A stretch of DNA of 64,000 nucleotides from Moringa oleifera (Eukaryota > Streptophyta > Magnoliopsida > Brassicales > Moringaceae): the NCBI GenBank assembly GCA_021397835.1, contig JAJFZO010000566.1:2294001-2358000 (forward strand), written 5' to 3'. This document shows positions 51,291-63,608 of this stretch, piece after piece. A program made the translations under genes and the position numbers. The notes below the pieces were generated by a model. The model saw only the letters and a program-made list of their open reading frames with translations, was not told the DNA's origin and did not search any database. Every line of letters starts with the position of its first letter. Positions within the stretch are counted from its first letter, which is position 1.

Positions 51291-54070
51291 TAGTTACGTG
51301 AAAAGTTTCAAGAATTCAAGACAAATTCAAACTATCAAGGATTACTATTTGCAATCCTCTTTCTTGGCATTATTGATATTGGTATTGCAACTATTAGTGC
51401 AACAAATGATGTGTTGCTCGAACCTAGCCTTGGCACCATGGAGTCAGTAGCACGAGTCTTTTACTTTAGGATTTAACTTGCTGTAATAGGTGATGACTCT
51501 TTTCAAAATCCATCAGTTCAATATATGTGCTAGAAACATAAGATGTTAGTTTGGATATTCAAAATAAAAATCATATATATCAGGTTAATCTTAACCACTT
51601 TTGTCCACATCAGACCTATCTTTTACATCTTTCTGATACCGTCTACACCTCAATATACCTCCTAGAACAACCACACAAGTAATGAGATTCAAAAATTTTC
51701 AATAGTATGTGAAACATCATGAGTCATTGGTGTCCTCTGACTCAATAAAGACCCATCAACTAGTTCTGACTTCCTGATGGAGGTGAGAAACACATGTCCT
51801 GAAGCCACAAAAACCAAAACTCCTAGAATGGGAGACAACAAGAATAAGGACAATATTCTCAGTGGGGAGGCCTTGTTACATAGCAAGAGGACTCCCATTA
51901 AGGAAGTCTAAAAGGGCTAACTCAATGCTCCAAGTTGGAGAGGCCTACATGCTTTCAACTTTTTTAGTTTTTAACATGGTTCCTAGTAAGGGAACCTTGA
52001 GCTCTTACTCCACCATTAGTAATAGCTTTGTACTTGCTCCGCCATATGTTTTGATGGTTCTACTACTTCGATTTTATAGGAAAGCACAGACAACTAAGGG
52101 TAAGCCTTACAAAACCACTTGGGCTTCAAGTAATCTTTGAGAACCTACGTTTAAGATCAAAGTTCAGAATATCTAATAGGGGTAAGAACTCGAGTAAGAT
52201 AGAAAATTTGGTTGATGTGCAGGACTTTGGAACCTTTCACCTGTCATATAACACCTTTAGGCTCGCTTGTTTTACATAAAAATAGCTCCTTTTCCACCCT
52301 TTATTTGAATTGGGGGACCTTTCCCTTTTTCTAGACTTAAAAATTAAAGATTTCTTAGGATTTAAATACCAGTAATGACACTTTCATATAAAGTCATGGT
52401 TCTTCTTCATACAAAAATAGTTAAATAAAATTTCAAGGTTATCCCTAAAACTTAACTCCAGATAGACAACATGGAAGGTTGCCATGTACCTCTAACCATT
52501 CGACGCTAATTGCATCAGTGATATCTTTATTTTTTTATGAAAATATAGTTGAAACCTATCCATGGGCAATCGTAGATACAGTTCAGCCTCTAATACCTTT
52601 TCAAATACACATAAATACCCATCCTGAGGAAGCCATAGCCTATCCCCAAGCTGGACAACCACTAATTCTACTTCATTAGAAATATGGTATTCAGGCCTCA
52701 TCCATCGTAGCCTATCATCTCAGATGTCTGATGAAGTACTAGCATAAATGGTTGGGTCAATAATAATCCCCTCATACACCATCGTTTTTGCCAACCATCC
52801 CTTCTATTCTCAGCCTCAGAATTTACCCTATTACCCATGATAACCTAATATCAAAACGAAATGACATAACAATCGAATGAAAGAAAAACATACTGAAGAA
52901 AGAAATAAAAGATGAAATTGATTGAGGCAAAGTGGACTAAACAATAACGAAAGACAAAGCCCAAAAGCATAAATTAATTTCACTAAAAGAAACGTTACTA
53001 ATCAAAACTTATAGAGAGGAAAAAAAAGGAACACAGTTGAGAGAATGTGAAGAAAAAAGTTGCAATTTAAAAGTTATAAAAGGCAATTGATGAGGAGTAA
53101 TCTCATAGCCCACATTCAATTTACACAACTAGTCATTAAACAATGTGTGGCATCTCTATAAAAACAGGCATGAAGGTGTTAAGTAAAAAAGTAAGACACT
53201 GCCATTTCAACACCCAAACCAATAGTCATCACAAACGACACCATTTCGCCACTCAATTTCACGCCTTGTTATTAAAGTACTAGCTTGGCCAAAGCCAATA
53301 ACTCGGAGCATAAGTCGAAGCACCATGACTAACTCAGCCAAGATTGGTTATGGAGTTTCTGAAGACTTTCGAACAAAAGAAAGCAAAAGAAATAAAGAGG
53401 GAAGAAGAAAACAAAAAGTGACAAGGAAAAAGAATAAGTAGATTAAAGTGATGAGACATTCATCACTTCTGTAAACACGAAACATTCATTTGTGCAAACA
53501 AAAAATCTTTGAGAACTTTAGTTTGAGCATCAAAAATCCATTTTGTTCCCTGAACTCTAGGAGGAGGCAAGTGTTATACCATAATTAGCATAATATCAAT
53601 TACAAACAAATACATCATTACATTTTAGATAGCTAATAAAAATATACCACGTCATAATGGGAGTCGATCTAAATCTACTAAAGCATTCTCGATAGATCTA
53701 CCCAATGTTGGTAGCTCTACCTACCATGAGTTAATATCAACAAAGTAAACTTATGATGGCTGAAATCCATAGTTAAATGAAAAGTCCTGAAATTCAAGAT
53801 AAGTCCAAATTATTAGGGATAACTCCCACAATAGCCATAAGAGATTCTTCGATAACTTCTTCAAGTATGGTATCCTGGAAAGATGCTTTCCTAGTTTGGA
53901 AGTATCTTCGTTCCAGGGGAAGATCTACATCTTTGACATACAAAAAGCTAAGTAATCTCTTCCTTAAACTCTGAATGTCTTTTTGGTTATTAAAATACTG
54001 ACTTTAGTATCAGAGATATCCTCTTTTATAGTCAAGCAATTCATCTCTTACTTCAGACCCAACAGATTTT
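50631..54070 (-). mobile_element. Degenerate LTR-retroelement relic downstream of LDOX
   Basis: Related sequence flanks a non-coding middle (about 50631-51350 versus 53574-53830). Within the middle, 52492-52701 read on the minus strand (DGYLCVFEKVLEAELYLRLP, then LMQLASNGW) resembles the N-terminal 'putative gypsy type transposon' domain of plant elements. A second broken minus-strand frame lies at 51689-51898. No protease, reverse transcriptase or integrase was seen, so it looks like a non-autonomous or heavily decayed element. Boundaries are approximate. Confidence 0.5.
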
Positions 54071-54279
54071 GCATGTCAACAACACTATAAAGATTAGCCT
54101 AAGCAATCCCAGGTGAAAAACTAATTTAGCAGTTTTCACATTGAAATAACTGAAGATCATTGCGACGTTCAACATTTAATGTTGATTTCTAAATAGTTTG
54201 AGCTAAAGAAAGCGTTAACTCACAACTCTATGATACCAAGAAGCAGAAAAAGATAAGTGGAAAAGAATGTGCAGAGCTC

Positions 54280-56178
54280 TCAATCAAGCTGGATTGGTGA
54301 GAGCAAAGGTTCATTCGAGAAGAAAGCAATTAAGTTCCCCATGACAAGGTCCTCAACTGCTGCAACGGATTCTGGTGTTATGACTGCCCTATGTGGAGAT
54401 AATACCACATTGTCCAGCGTAAATAGCTCTTTTGGCACATCAGGTTCATTCTCAAACACATCAAGCCCTGCACCACCGAGCTCTCCTTGCATTAGGGACT
54501 GCACCATCTCCTTCTCATCAATAAGAGCTCCCCTTCCAACGTTGATTATCACGCCTTCCTTTCCTAATGCTGTGATAACATCTCTGTTGATAATGTGGCG
54601 AGTTTCGTCTGTCAGGGAACAACAGAGAATGAGAACATCACTGTTAGTTGCCAGTTCTAAGATATTTGCGTTGTAAGGGTATGGAACCGCTGGTTTTTGC
54701 TTCCTTGAGTTGTAAGCAATGCTGCAGCCGAAGGCCTCCAGCCTCTTAGCAACTTCAGAGCCAATCCTTCCCAGCCCCACAATCCCTATTCGTTTGCCAC
54801 CTAACTGCAAATTATTAACATTTACATAAGAAGTAATCTCATGTAGCATGTACAGTGAGATGTATCGATATATGATTTGAGAAAGAAAATGAGACAGGGT
54901 GCTTTTCGGAAGATTTTGCTGATAAAAGGAAGGAAGAAGGGGGAAAACAGATGGGAATTGGGTGTAAGCCCCTTTGGATTACTGTAACCTGAACTTTATC
55001 GTCATCCAGATCTTAAATTGTTGCATGCAGGCCTACGTTTTCTATCACAAGAACAGTATTTCTGCTGCCATCAGTGATCAGACTGAAACCAAAACTGTCC
55101 ATTGACAGCCACTACTTCAGCAACCCAGCAGAGCTCCTCCTCCCACGTTTTCTATCACAAGAACAGTATTTCTGCTGCCATCCAGTTGATCAGACTGAAA
55201 TCCAAAACTGTCCATTGACAGCCACTACTTCAGCAACCCAGCAGAGCTCCTCCTCCCATGGAGGCTGGGAGTTAAAAACTCTACACTATGCAATGTTCAA
55301 TGTTCATGGGTACCAAGCTTAAAGGCTGTATCTGACAAGATGCAGCTTGATTAGCCAAGCAAGCCAATTGCAGAGGGTAAGCATAAGCTTGCTACTTCTA
55401 CTAATAGAACATCAAAATCTAATCAAGACTTTGTCCCTGTTTGACGCTTGAACATCTTAAATTCCTTTTAATTTGTTCTACTTGAAAACTTTTCTCATTG
55501 CTAATGATAAAATTTCATTTAGTCAATTTATCAGAAACATTAAAAGCTCAGAGCAACTCAATAGCAAATGACTGCACCGAAGTGAATCAACCGTTATCAA
55601 TTTGCAACGTAGTAAATGAAAATAAAGAGTTATATGTGTTCATCATTACGGGAAAATGAAAACAATCAGCTGGTAACCCAGATCAATTCTATGAAATCCA
55701 GATTTGATTATAGAAAGCAAACCTTGAAACCAAGTGGGTACTCCCCGTTCTTCGGCCACAACCCAGCCCGAACATACCGGTCACTGGCAGATAAACGTCG
55801 GAGGACGTCCAAGAGCAGTGCGACTGTGTAATCGCTGACGTCCTCGCAGAACGCGCTGCCTGCGTTGGTGATGATCACCCCGCGGCGCCGACATTCCGCC
55901 AGGTCAACCTGGTCCACGCCGACGCTAGAGCACACGATGAGCTCCAGCGAAGGGAGCAGGGAGAGAGTCCCTGAAGTAAGTGGCAAGGGAGCGTAGCAGA
56001 CGATGGCGCGCACGGAGCCGGCATGAATGGAGAGAAAGGAGTGGGCAGAATCCGACGAGTCATGAGGGTCGAGCAAACGGAAGTGGGTACTTAGACGATC
56101 CTTGAATGAGGCGGGCATAGTTGTTCGGCTATGGAGAAGGACCAGAGGCCTCTCCGATTCTTGCTGTGGCCGTTGCAT
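54280..56178 (-). CDS. HPR3-like: Glyoxylate/hydroxypyruvate reductase HPR3-like (D-2-hydroxyacid dehydrogenase)
   Basis: NAD(P)H-dependent reductase of 2-oxoacids such as hydroxypyruvate, glyoxylate or phenylpyruvates. Two minus-strand exons (55723-56178, 54280-54804) give 326 residues, the family length. The N-terminal substrate-binding domain has VCSSVGVDQVDLAECRRRGV and NAGSAFCEDVSDYTVALLLD. The NAD-binding fold carries GLGRIG (162-167). The catalytic Arg243 (in NVGRGALID), Glu272 (in ENEP) and His290 (in SPHRAV) are all present. Arg or Ser at the end of the second beta strand (NSRKQK) suggests NADPH preference. The intron contains a fresh 110-bp tandem duplication that does not touch the splice sites. 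Whether the substrate is hydroxypyruvate or hydroxyphenylpyruvate cannot be told from sequence. Confidence 0.92.
55035..55258. repeat. 110-bp tandem duplication in the HPR3-like intron
   Basis: Two nearly identical copies start at 55035 and 55145 with ACGTTTTCTATCACAAGAAC and end in CAGCAGAGCTCCTCCTCCCA. They differ only by three or so inserted bases, so the duplication is recent. Confidence 0.92.
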
Positions 56179-58088
56179 CTTCCTTCACTTGCCCTGGTCC
56201 TCCTCCTTTGTTAGAGCTTCTGGGTTTCGAGATCATCGGGATCAATCAACTACTCATCCAATTTATATCTTCAGACAAAAAAACGAATAAACCCAGAAAG
56301 ATGAAAAGATTCTTTTTTCACGGACATAATCTCGGATTAGGTGAGGAAGAAGATGACTCTGATACTTATGATTGATAATGACAACCGCCAACGCACCATG
56401 TGTATGGCGTGATATTTCAGTAAAACTTCATATGGTGAAGCAACCAAGAACCCTGATACAGAATGCCAAGCATTAATGGGTACAAAAGCAGATATAACAG
56501 AAGGGCAAACAGTGTCCTTATCTTCTTGTTGGTTTCCAGGGTATGACATAAAGAACGATTCCTTTCCTTCCATTGATACACAGATCCTTCCAGGGCTAGA
56601 TTTTCAGAAGTCTGGAAACCAAAAATTGTTGCAGTGCCAATCCTGTCAAAAAGTCATCATCTCGTTACAAGGTATTGTTGGATTTGATCCACGTTACTGC
56701 AAGGTTTTTGTCTTCTCAAAAATTAAATTTAAAATTGATTTCGTACTTAATGTTATAATTTAAAAATATATGAAAATTTGTATTACATATAATTGATTTC
56801 AATATATCAATTTGTCTAACGATGAATATTAATGCTTAATTTTTACATTTATAAAGATATTATTTTCTTTAATCCCTAAAAAAATGTCTTATAATATTGC
56901 ATTTAATTAATAAATTAATATTTATCTAAGGAGAATATAATAATAATAATCATTATTACAAGAAAAAAATTAATTAAGTGTGAAATTCTAATCATAAAAA
57001 TGTTTTTTCTTCATGAGAACAATCTTAAAGAACAAATATGGAGCAAGTAAATTTGTAAAGCTAACATTTATGACATTATGTGGATGACAACGTTGGTTAA
57101 ACATAATCATACATATACTTGCTAACTAAATAATTTTCATAAAGCTATTTATAGTTTTAAAATTTATATTTTAAAAATTATAATTTGGCTTATATCATTT
57201 TAGATTTCATTTTTTTAAAAATAAAATAAAAGATCGGTATAAAAATTTGAATTTTACCTAGATTTTAATTTAGATATCGAAGTTTCAATTGATTTAATTT
57301 TGCATTTAAAATTTTAATTTGATTTAACTTAGACTGTACTAAAAAATTAAAAAATTGAGGACAATATTTATTCAAAATTTTTTATTGTAAAAAATTAAAA
57401 ATTTTATAAAAATAATTTATAAAAAAATTTATTCAAAATTGAATGACGAATTCAAAATAAAATGTAAAATTTATTTAGATTATTTTAAAATATTTTAATA
57501 ACAAAAATATCATTAACATCTCATATCTGATCAAACTAAAATTTAAATTAAAATAAATTAAAAAATTAAATATAAAATTGAATCAATTAAATTTTTTTAT
57601 TTAAATTAAATTTCAAGTAAAATTTATTTTTTAATATTCATTTTAAAATTAAATATTTATTTTAAATAATTATTTAGGTGGCTGCAGTATAAATGTTAGG
57701 CCTTCGGCCGAGGCTTCTATCTTAAAACCCATTTTTATTCCTGTCCATTCCCCTTTAACCTGTGGCAGTTTGGGAATTTAATTCATCCCCGTCGACAAGA
57801 ACCCGAAAGTCACAGGCGGCCACATCTCCATCCGATGAAACTCCATCTTCAATCGTGTCCGTTCGATTGAAAATCCCGTAACCCGCAGATAATGCTTAAT
57901 TTTATTACGAAGGAAATAGGAGAAAAACTGGAGACAGCCAAAATGGCTAGACCGGACCGGAGTACCTGTATCGGGGGGCGGACAAAGGCAAGTTAGGGCT
58001 TGGTTGGATTACACAGAAAAGACTTTTATCAGAATCAGACACGCGCCCTTTGTTTGCTCTCACGTTCGCTTCACTTGTGTAGATACAG
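56179..58088. other. Divergent intergenic region, HPR3-like to YTH gene
   Basis: It holds both promoters. A moderate-GC segment (to about 56700) has an unrecognised 95-codon frame (56476-56763). An AT-rich repeat copy lies at 57249-57624. From about 57690 the GC-richer DNA is the probable YTH-gene promoter and first leader exon. Confidence 0.5.
57249..57624. repeat. AT-rich MITE-like element with 80-bp inverted ends
   Basis: The left end (GAATTTTACCTAGATTTTAA, then TCAATTGATTTAATTTTGCAT) reads as the reverse complement of the right end (AAATATAAAATTGAATCAATT, shortened, then TTTCAAGTAAAATT). The inverted arms are about 80 bp around a non-coding core with TTTTAAAATATTTTAATAAC. It is the best-preserved copy of the family in this window. 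Confidence 0.6.
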
Positions 58089-58796
58089 GTACGCTTTCTC
58101 CTCCATTTGCTTGGCTTCTGCTTGAGATCTTCTTACTTTGAAGTATCATGTACTCATGTACGTATGTCTGTGTACTCGAGCATTTATGTAATTGCGTGCA
58201 GTTTCACTTATGGGATTTTTGTTTTTGGTTTAGTAGAAAAGGGTTATCTCGTGTGTAACTTATTGGATTAGTTCTTCGTTTGGTTGCTGGGGTTAGCTTG
58301 AAAAGTAACTAAGGGAATTGAAGTGTTAGTGTTGGATACACAGTAGGTTGTCGTGTTTGGTTGTTGGATAAACAGTGGGTAGTCGTGTTTTCGTTGTTGA
58401 CCCATACTAATATTTAGTGTAAACGTGGATAGGTTAGGGTAATTTGCTTATAGAATGCTAATTAACTTCAGGCCAGAAAAAGGAAGAAGTGGTTAGTAGC
58501 TCCATAAGTGTGATATATTCTAGAGGGAATTACGAGAAGATTTCAGTTGTTTCCAGTTTACTACAATGTCTCTCAGAGTTGTGGTTCATGTTTATTATGG
58601 TAATGATGTTTTGTTGCTTTGTAGTTGTGAATGCATATCCATCAAAACGGAGTTTTAGTGATTTTTGCAGTCCTTTTTTGGTTCCATTAAACAACTTTTC
58701 TGGTGTTTGTTCACTGTCTTTTCCTTATCCCACTTTGGTGCTATTCTGCTTTCTTTCTCATTTGTGTCTTTGATTTACAACTTCCTTGTGAAATAG
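58089..58796 (+). other. Probable 5'-UTR intron of the YTH gene
   Basis: A donor CAG|GTACGC at 58089 and an acceptor AATAG at 58796 bracket T-rich DNA just before the ATG at 58813. The intron is inferred from splice sites only. Confidence 0.45.
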
Positions 58797-58812
58797 GACC
58801 TAAAATAAGGAC

Positions 58813-61800
58813 ATGTCTTCTGATACTGCAAAGGAAAATGCATCAGTAGTTGAGTCGTCTGTGACTGAGTGGAAACATGATATGGGGAACTCGGATGATC
58901 CAGGTAATAAGTGGTGCAGGTTTCTATTTATTTTAGCTTCTTGCATAATATATGAAGGTTTCTTCTACTTGGTTTGTTTTGATGCTTCCATCTTTCTCTT
59001 TGGTATAAATGCATTATTGGGTTGAGGGAATACCTTTCTTTAATGTTGTTGTCATTTAATTTTCTTTTTTTCCCAATCATTTGTCATCATTTTGATTTGT
59101 ATAATTAGTACAAAAAGCTTTCAATTGATGAGTGATTTGAAATAAGAAAATGGGTGCTTATGAGCTGAGCAGTTGCCATTGTTCTCTCTCTACCCAATCC
59201 AATCCACACCAATTTGGTACATGCCATATGTAATCTAGTAGTACTGCCAGCTAGTGATATAGATTTCATCTAAAATTCTAGAATTGCAGAATTATCGAAG
59301 TATAGCTAGCTATCCTCAACTTGGAAAGAAATAATTTTAAGATATTCTAACATTTTAGTTGTTTATCTGGACTTGCTTTCTGAACTTTGTACTTTTGGAT
59401 GTGTTTATAAGCAGAGAGCTCAAGCTACAAAGGTCATGAGGATGGCTATCCTTCCAGGGCCAGAGGGGCAGGAAGTTCCCATGATCGGGTGGAAACTTCG
59501 AGTGCAAACAAAACGGGTAGATCATATAAAACAAGATATTTCATCATTAAGAGTCTGAACTACCATAACATCCAATTGTCAATTGAGAAAGGAATTTGGG
59601 CTACTCAAGTTATGAATGAGCCAATTTTGGAAGAGGCCTTTCATGTAAGATCCTCATTATTCAAAGTCATGCACTGTTTTCTCAATCTTGAAGCTTGATA
59701 GAGAAGCATTTACTTGTCTTGCAGAATTCTGGTAAAGTCATTTTAATTTTTAGTGTCAACATGAGTGGTTTCTTTCAAGGGTATGCTCAAATGATGTCTT
59801 CTGTTGGATGGAGGCGAGATAATGTTTGGAGTCAGGGAAGTGGTAAAAGTAATCCGTGGGGTCGCAGTTTTAAGGTCAAATGGCTGAGATTAAATGACTT
59901 GCCTTTCCAAAAGACTCTTCATCTCAAGAATCCATTGAATGATTATAAACCAGTCAAAATTAGCAGAGACTGTCAGGTATCGTTTATATGGTTGCTTCTT
60001 TCTTCATTTGTGTCTTGAGGGGCGATTATCACTTTGCTTGGTGTGCCTTGTTTTTTTTCCCCCTGCCCAGGAATTGCCGCAAGAGATTGGAGAAGCACTT
60101 TGTGAGCTCCTTGATGAGACAAGTGATGAGGATGGCTTACTGAATAGGTATCTTGTTAAGAGCTGAAAGGAATATTTTCCTCAATCAAGTTCACTGGCCT
60201 TGATAGTTGCTTGATTTTGTGCTGCAATGGTTTTCCCAGGGATGATCGTCTTATAAAGAGGCCTTTTATAGATTCTCAATCTTCTTTAGGAAATGAAGAG
60301 TATAATGTGCCTCCCCTGCATTTGACTTGGGCCAGAACACCTATGCCTTATCATCCCTTGCTCTACCAACATCAAGCTGAAGCAAGTAGATTTCATTTAG
60401 CACCACAGAGGGCTTCTGGAGTTAGAGAATATATGCATATTGCATCAGGTGCACCAAAAGTTGCAAGGAAACATTCTGGAACTAAATTACAAGCAGGCTG
60501 GGATTTGAATTCTCGGCTTGATTTGTGGGGGTTTTCTGCTGAAAGCCCTTTTGCCAGTAGCTTGACTGAAAAGGCATTACTTGAAATGGTATTGTGCTGT
60601 GTCATTTCTTCACTGTTCTAATGGAGCTGAACTTGCATTGAATATTTTAATTATAAGTTTCCAATTTTTTGAGATGGATATTTCCTTACAGTCATTTGAA
60701 GTTTGACCTGCAAGGCAATGTAGTAGCTGGAGAATGAATTAGTGATTGATTTCTTTCTATAGGATTGCTATAAAAGCATTGTTTAAGCAATTTACTTGTT
60801 CTCAATATCTTGTAAGTTTATACCATTTAAAGTACCTGTCAAAATTTAGTTGACCATACTTCCCTATAAATACATTTTCCTTCTGTTTAGAGCTTTTCTT
60901 AGGGGACTTTTTGCTTTTTGTATGCATATTAATTGTTTCACCATAACAACAATATCATCTGTAACAGAGTAGGCTTACTTATATTAAGTTTTTTGTTGGA
61001 GTGTGCTTTTAGTTGATCATGTTGGACCAGCATGTTTTAAACCTATCTGATCTGCAGAATATTCAATTAAATTCCTCTCACTTCTCATGGTTTTGTTTAA
61101 AATGTTGTCCTTGTTATACATGACTGCAATGAGTAATTGCTAGTAATATCCACTTTGAATTTGTGGTTCCCAGCTGCTGATATGCAATTAATAATATCCC
61201 GATTTATCTCTTATTTAGATCACTTGGAGGTTGGCTCCAAGCTAATAGCTGACTCTTAATGTTGTTTCTTGTAAAATAGAATTGCATTGAATGAAATAAC
61301 GGTTAGAAATTGATCTTTCTAAGTTTTGTCCTGTAGAGCTTTTATCTAGTCCTGGCTGCTGTGTGAATGCTTGTGGAAGGATTCTGTAGTATTAATTTTT
61401 ATATAGTACATATAAAGAGATCATGTTTCCTTAAATATTATTCTTAATGTAGTCTGTTTTAAGACCTCCTTAATTTTTCATTAATACGACTTGTGAATAT
61501 TCATCATTGGATCTTTTACACCCTCATACGTGGCTAACTCCCTGTGTTCTTATTGCAGTCATATGAAGAATATCTGGAAGCCCATAGCAGAAGCATCAAA
61601 CAGTTGGGCGTCCCTGTCAGTATACTTACCTGGGAATATTTTACTGATTTCTTATTCTTCTATACTCGATAATGTTATCATATTTATTACTTCTGTTTTA
61701 TTTCAGATCATTTAAGCATATATGCATGTTGCATTTGATTAACTGTTTTCTACATGTGCATCCTGTCTTACGTTTCGATGCTTCTGGTGTCTTGTTTTTT

Positions 61801-62464
61801 GTAGAACAGAATTATTTAGTAATCCATACTCATCTAAGCTCATATGGACTGTTCTAATTGATGAACATATGAAATCCATGGTTAGCCCATCTGTGTCAAG
61901 AGGACAAGCTTGCTGGGTTATTCCAGCACCAGAAGCATGTATCCTCTATGCCTGCAGAACCTCTTCGAGTCAGTCGGTATCTGCATGTAATTGCCACTCT
62001 CATGAGAATTACAATCACAGAGTTGATGATTGTTGTCTTGACATGATTTCATGCTTCTATGATTAGAAGGAAAGGATCTAAACTGTGAAACTGATCCTTC
62101 CTTGATGACAACGATAATGTTATTGGACCTGGGAAATGCTAGTGTTAAGGGGACATAATGCCTGCATTTTCTACAGGCATATGCTACTCTTTGAAGTAAC
62201 TATATGTCATTTTTTCTTTATGAAATGGAGTATTCAACTGAGGATTTCTACACTCTTGGCAGGGGTGTGCTGCATCTCGCATGATGCAGGAGTCATCCAA
62301 TAAGAGGCACGATGATGATTCGTAAGTAGTTTTCACTGAGGTCACATATTTGCAACTCCATAATTCTTTTCTGTAGCTTCGCAATTTCTTTTTGCAGAAA
62401 CTCAAGTCTTGTAAACGACCGGTGCCACTCAGGCAAGAGATCGCGCTGTTCATCTGACAAGTGA
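58813..62464 (+). CDS. YTHDC1-type m6A-reader protein
   Basis: YTH-domain protein expected to bind N6-methyladenosine in RNA, probably nuclear. Eight coding exons: 58813-58903, 59415-59644, 59725-59976, 60071-60147, 60240-60588, 61559-61615, 62263-62321 and 62398-62464. They give 393 residues. The N-terminal 65 residues are polar and unstructured. The YTH domain (about 70-215) contains RYFIIKSLNYHNIQLSIEKG, VILIFSVNMSGFFQGYAQM and FKVKWLRLNDLPF. The methyl-adenine cage residues appear as Trp92, Trp142 and Trp152, the first two matching Trp377 and Trp428 of human YTHDC1. Domain spacing (HLKNPLNDYKPVKISRDCQE) is of the DC1 kind, not the ECT/YTHDF kind. The C-terminal 180 residues are low in complexity and end in basic GKRSRCSSDK. 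It matches, from memory, At4g11970, the neighbour of PGRL1B. Confidence 0.93.
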
Positions 62465-63488
62465 TCAAGCCTTCATGATCAGCTTCCCGATGATCCTGTC
62501 ATTACCTGGAGTGCCTCAGCTTCCTGCAAGGCAGATGCTTTGCAGTGTTAAGTTGTAGTGAACTGAAAATGTGGGACTCTTTTTGTTGCATAGCAACATT
62601 TTATCGCGGGGTGCTTACCAAACTTGTACATATTGAATTGGCACATTGCCCCCCATTTTCTCCCCATTAAATTCCTTCATCCTTTGCACTAATTTAGGAA
62701 ACACTAAAGCCAGATTTTAGATTTGTACATGCCTTACTGTTTCTTCAACATTTAACATTATCTGATGGAAAGCAGTATCTTGTGGAGTGTAAAGTCACTA
62801 ACTTGCTCTGTATTATTGCTGCGACTAGATATTGACATATTGGCATGCAACTCAAGAATCAATCTTTTATTTGATTTGATTTTTATCATTTTTTAAAAAT
62901 TAAATATTTTTATAATTTATATTGTTAGTATTACAAAATTTAAATTATTTATTTTGTTAAAATTTACATATTAAATATTTTTGAAGATATCAATAAAAAT
63001 TAGAAATTTTGTTCTATACTTATCTTGACTGGGCAAATAATTTAATGAGACTGCCACCTGATAGCTTGTAATTTATTCATTGGTTTTGTCAGAATAATCT
63101 TTTAAAAAAATATTATAAATAAAATAAATTTTTACATAATAAATAAATTTTTATTTTAGATATTTTAACCTGGTGATAGATAACATAATTAAATTTGATC
63201 TGTTATATGATTGATATAAATTGATTTGTCAAATAGACCATTTCATTGGTTGATTATTTATAATATATTAAATGTTATTTTTTAAATTTTTTATGCATAT
63301 TAATCTTTATAATTAAAATTTTTTGGACATAATTATTTTGTTAACAAAAATACGTGGTAAATATAAATTATATTTCCAAAAGCCATTCTGTATTACGTTG
63401 TATTTTAGGATATGAGTATTTTGTGTAGTACTTGTACACAGACAAAACCAGTGTTTCCTTTTCCTTTGCTGTGCTTGCTGCAAAGCCA
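62465..63488. other. Intergenic region, YTH gene to Shg1/BOD1-like gene
   Basis: It contains the YTH-gene 3' UTR, an AT-rich stretch at about 62880-63370, and the short promoter of the next gene. No coding region was recognised. Confidence 0.5.
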
Positions 63489-63608
63489 ATGGAAGAAAAG
63501 GCCAACAACAGCAAGGGAGTCAGCAAAGAAGACGTGATAGCCAAACTCAAGGACGATGGCGATTTCGATAGACTCCGCCTCAAGATCATACGTAAACTCA
63601 AGGACAAT
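63489..63608 (+). CDS. Shg1/BOD1-like protein (COMPASS Shg1 domain), first exon only
   Basis: The first 40 codons are visible, ending at an AAT|GTGAGC donor, and the gene continues off the right edge. The sequence SKEDVIAKLKDDGDFDRLR, then LKIIRKLKDN, fits the N-terminal helix pair of the COMPASS-Shg1/BOD1 family (KDxGxFDxLR core). That family is linked to histone H3K4 methyltransferase complexes and, in animals, to kinetochore PP2A control. The plant role is not known to me. The next exon was not recognised in the remaining 390 bases. Confidence 0.6.

Noticed and set aside
54219..54240. Primer-binding-site-like TTGGTATCATAG on the minus strand
   Set aside because: Its position would put a 5' LTR over the HPR3-like coding exon, so it cannot mark an intact element.
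56476..56763. 95-codon plus-strand frame upstream of the HPR3-like gene
   Set aside because: No recognisable family, AT-rich second half and no splice or context support.
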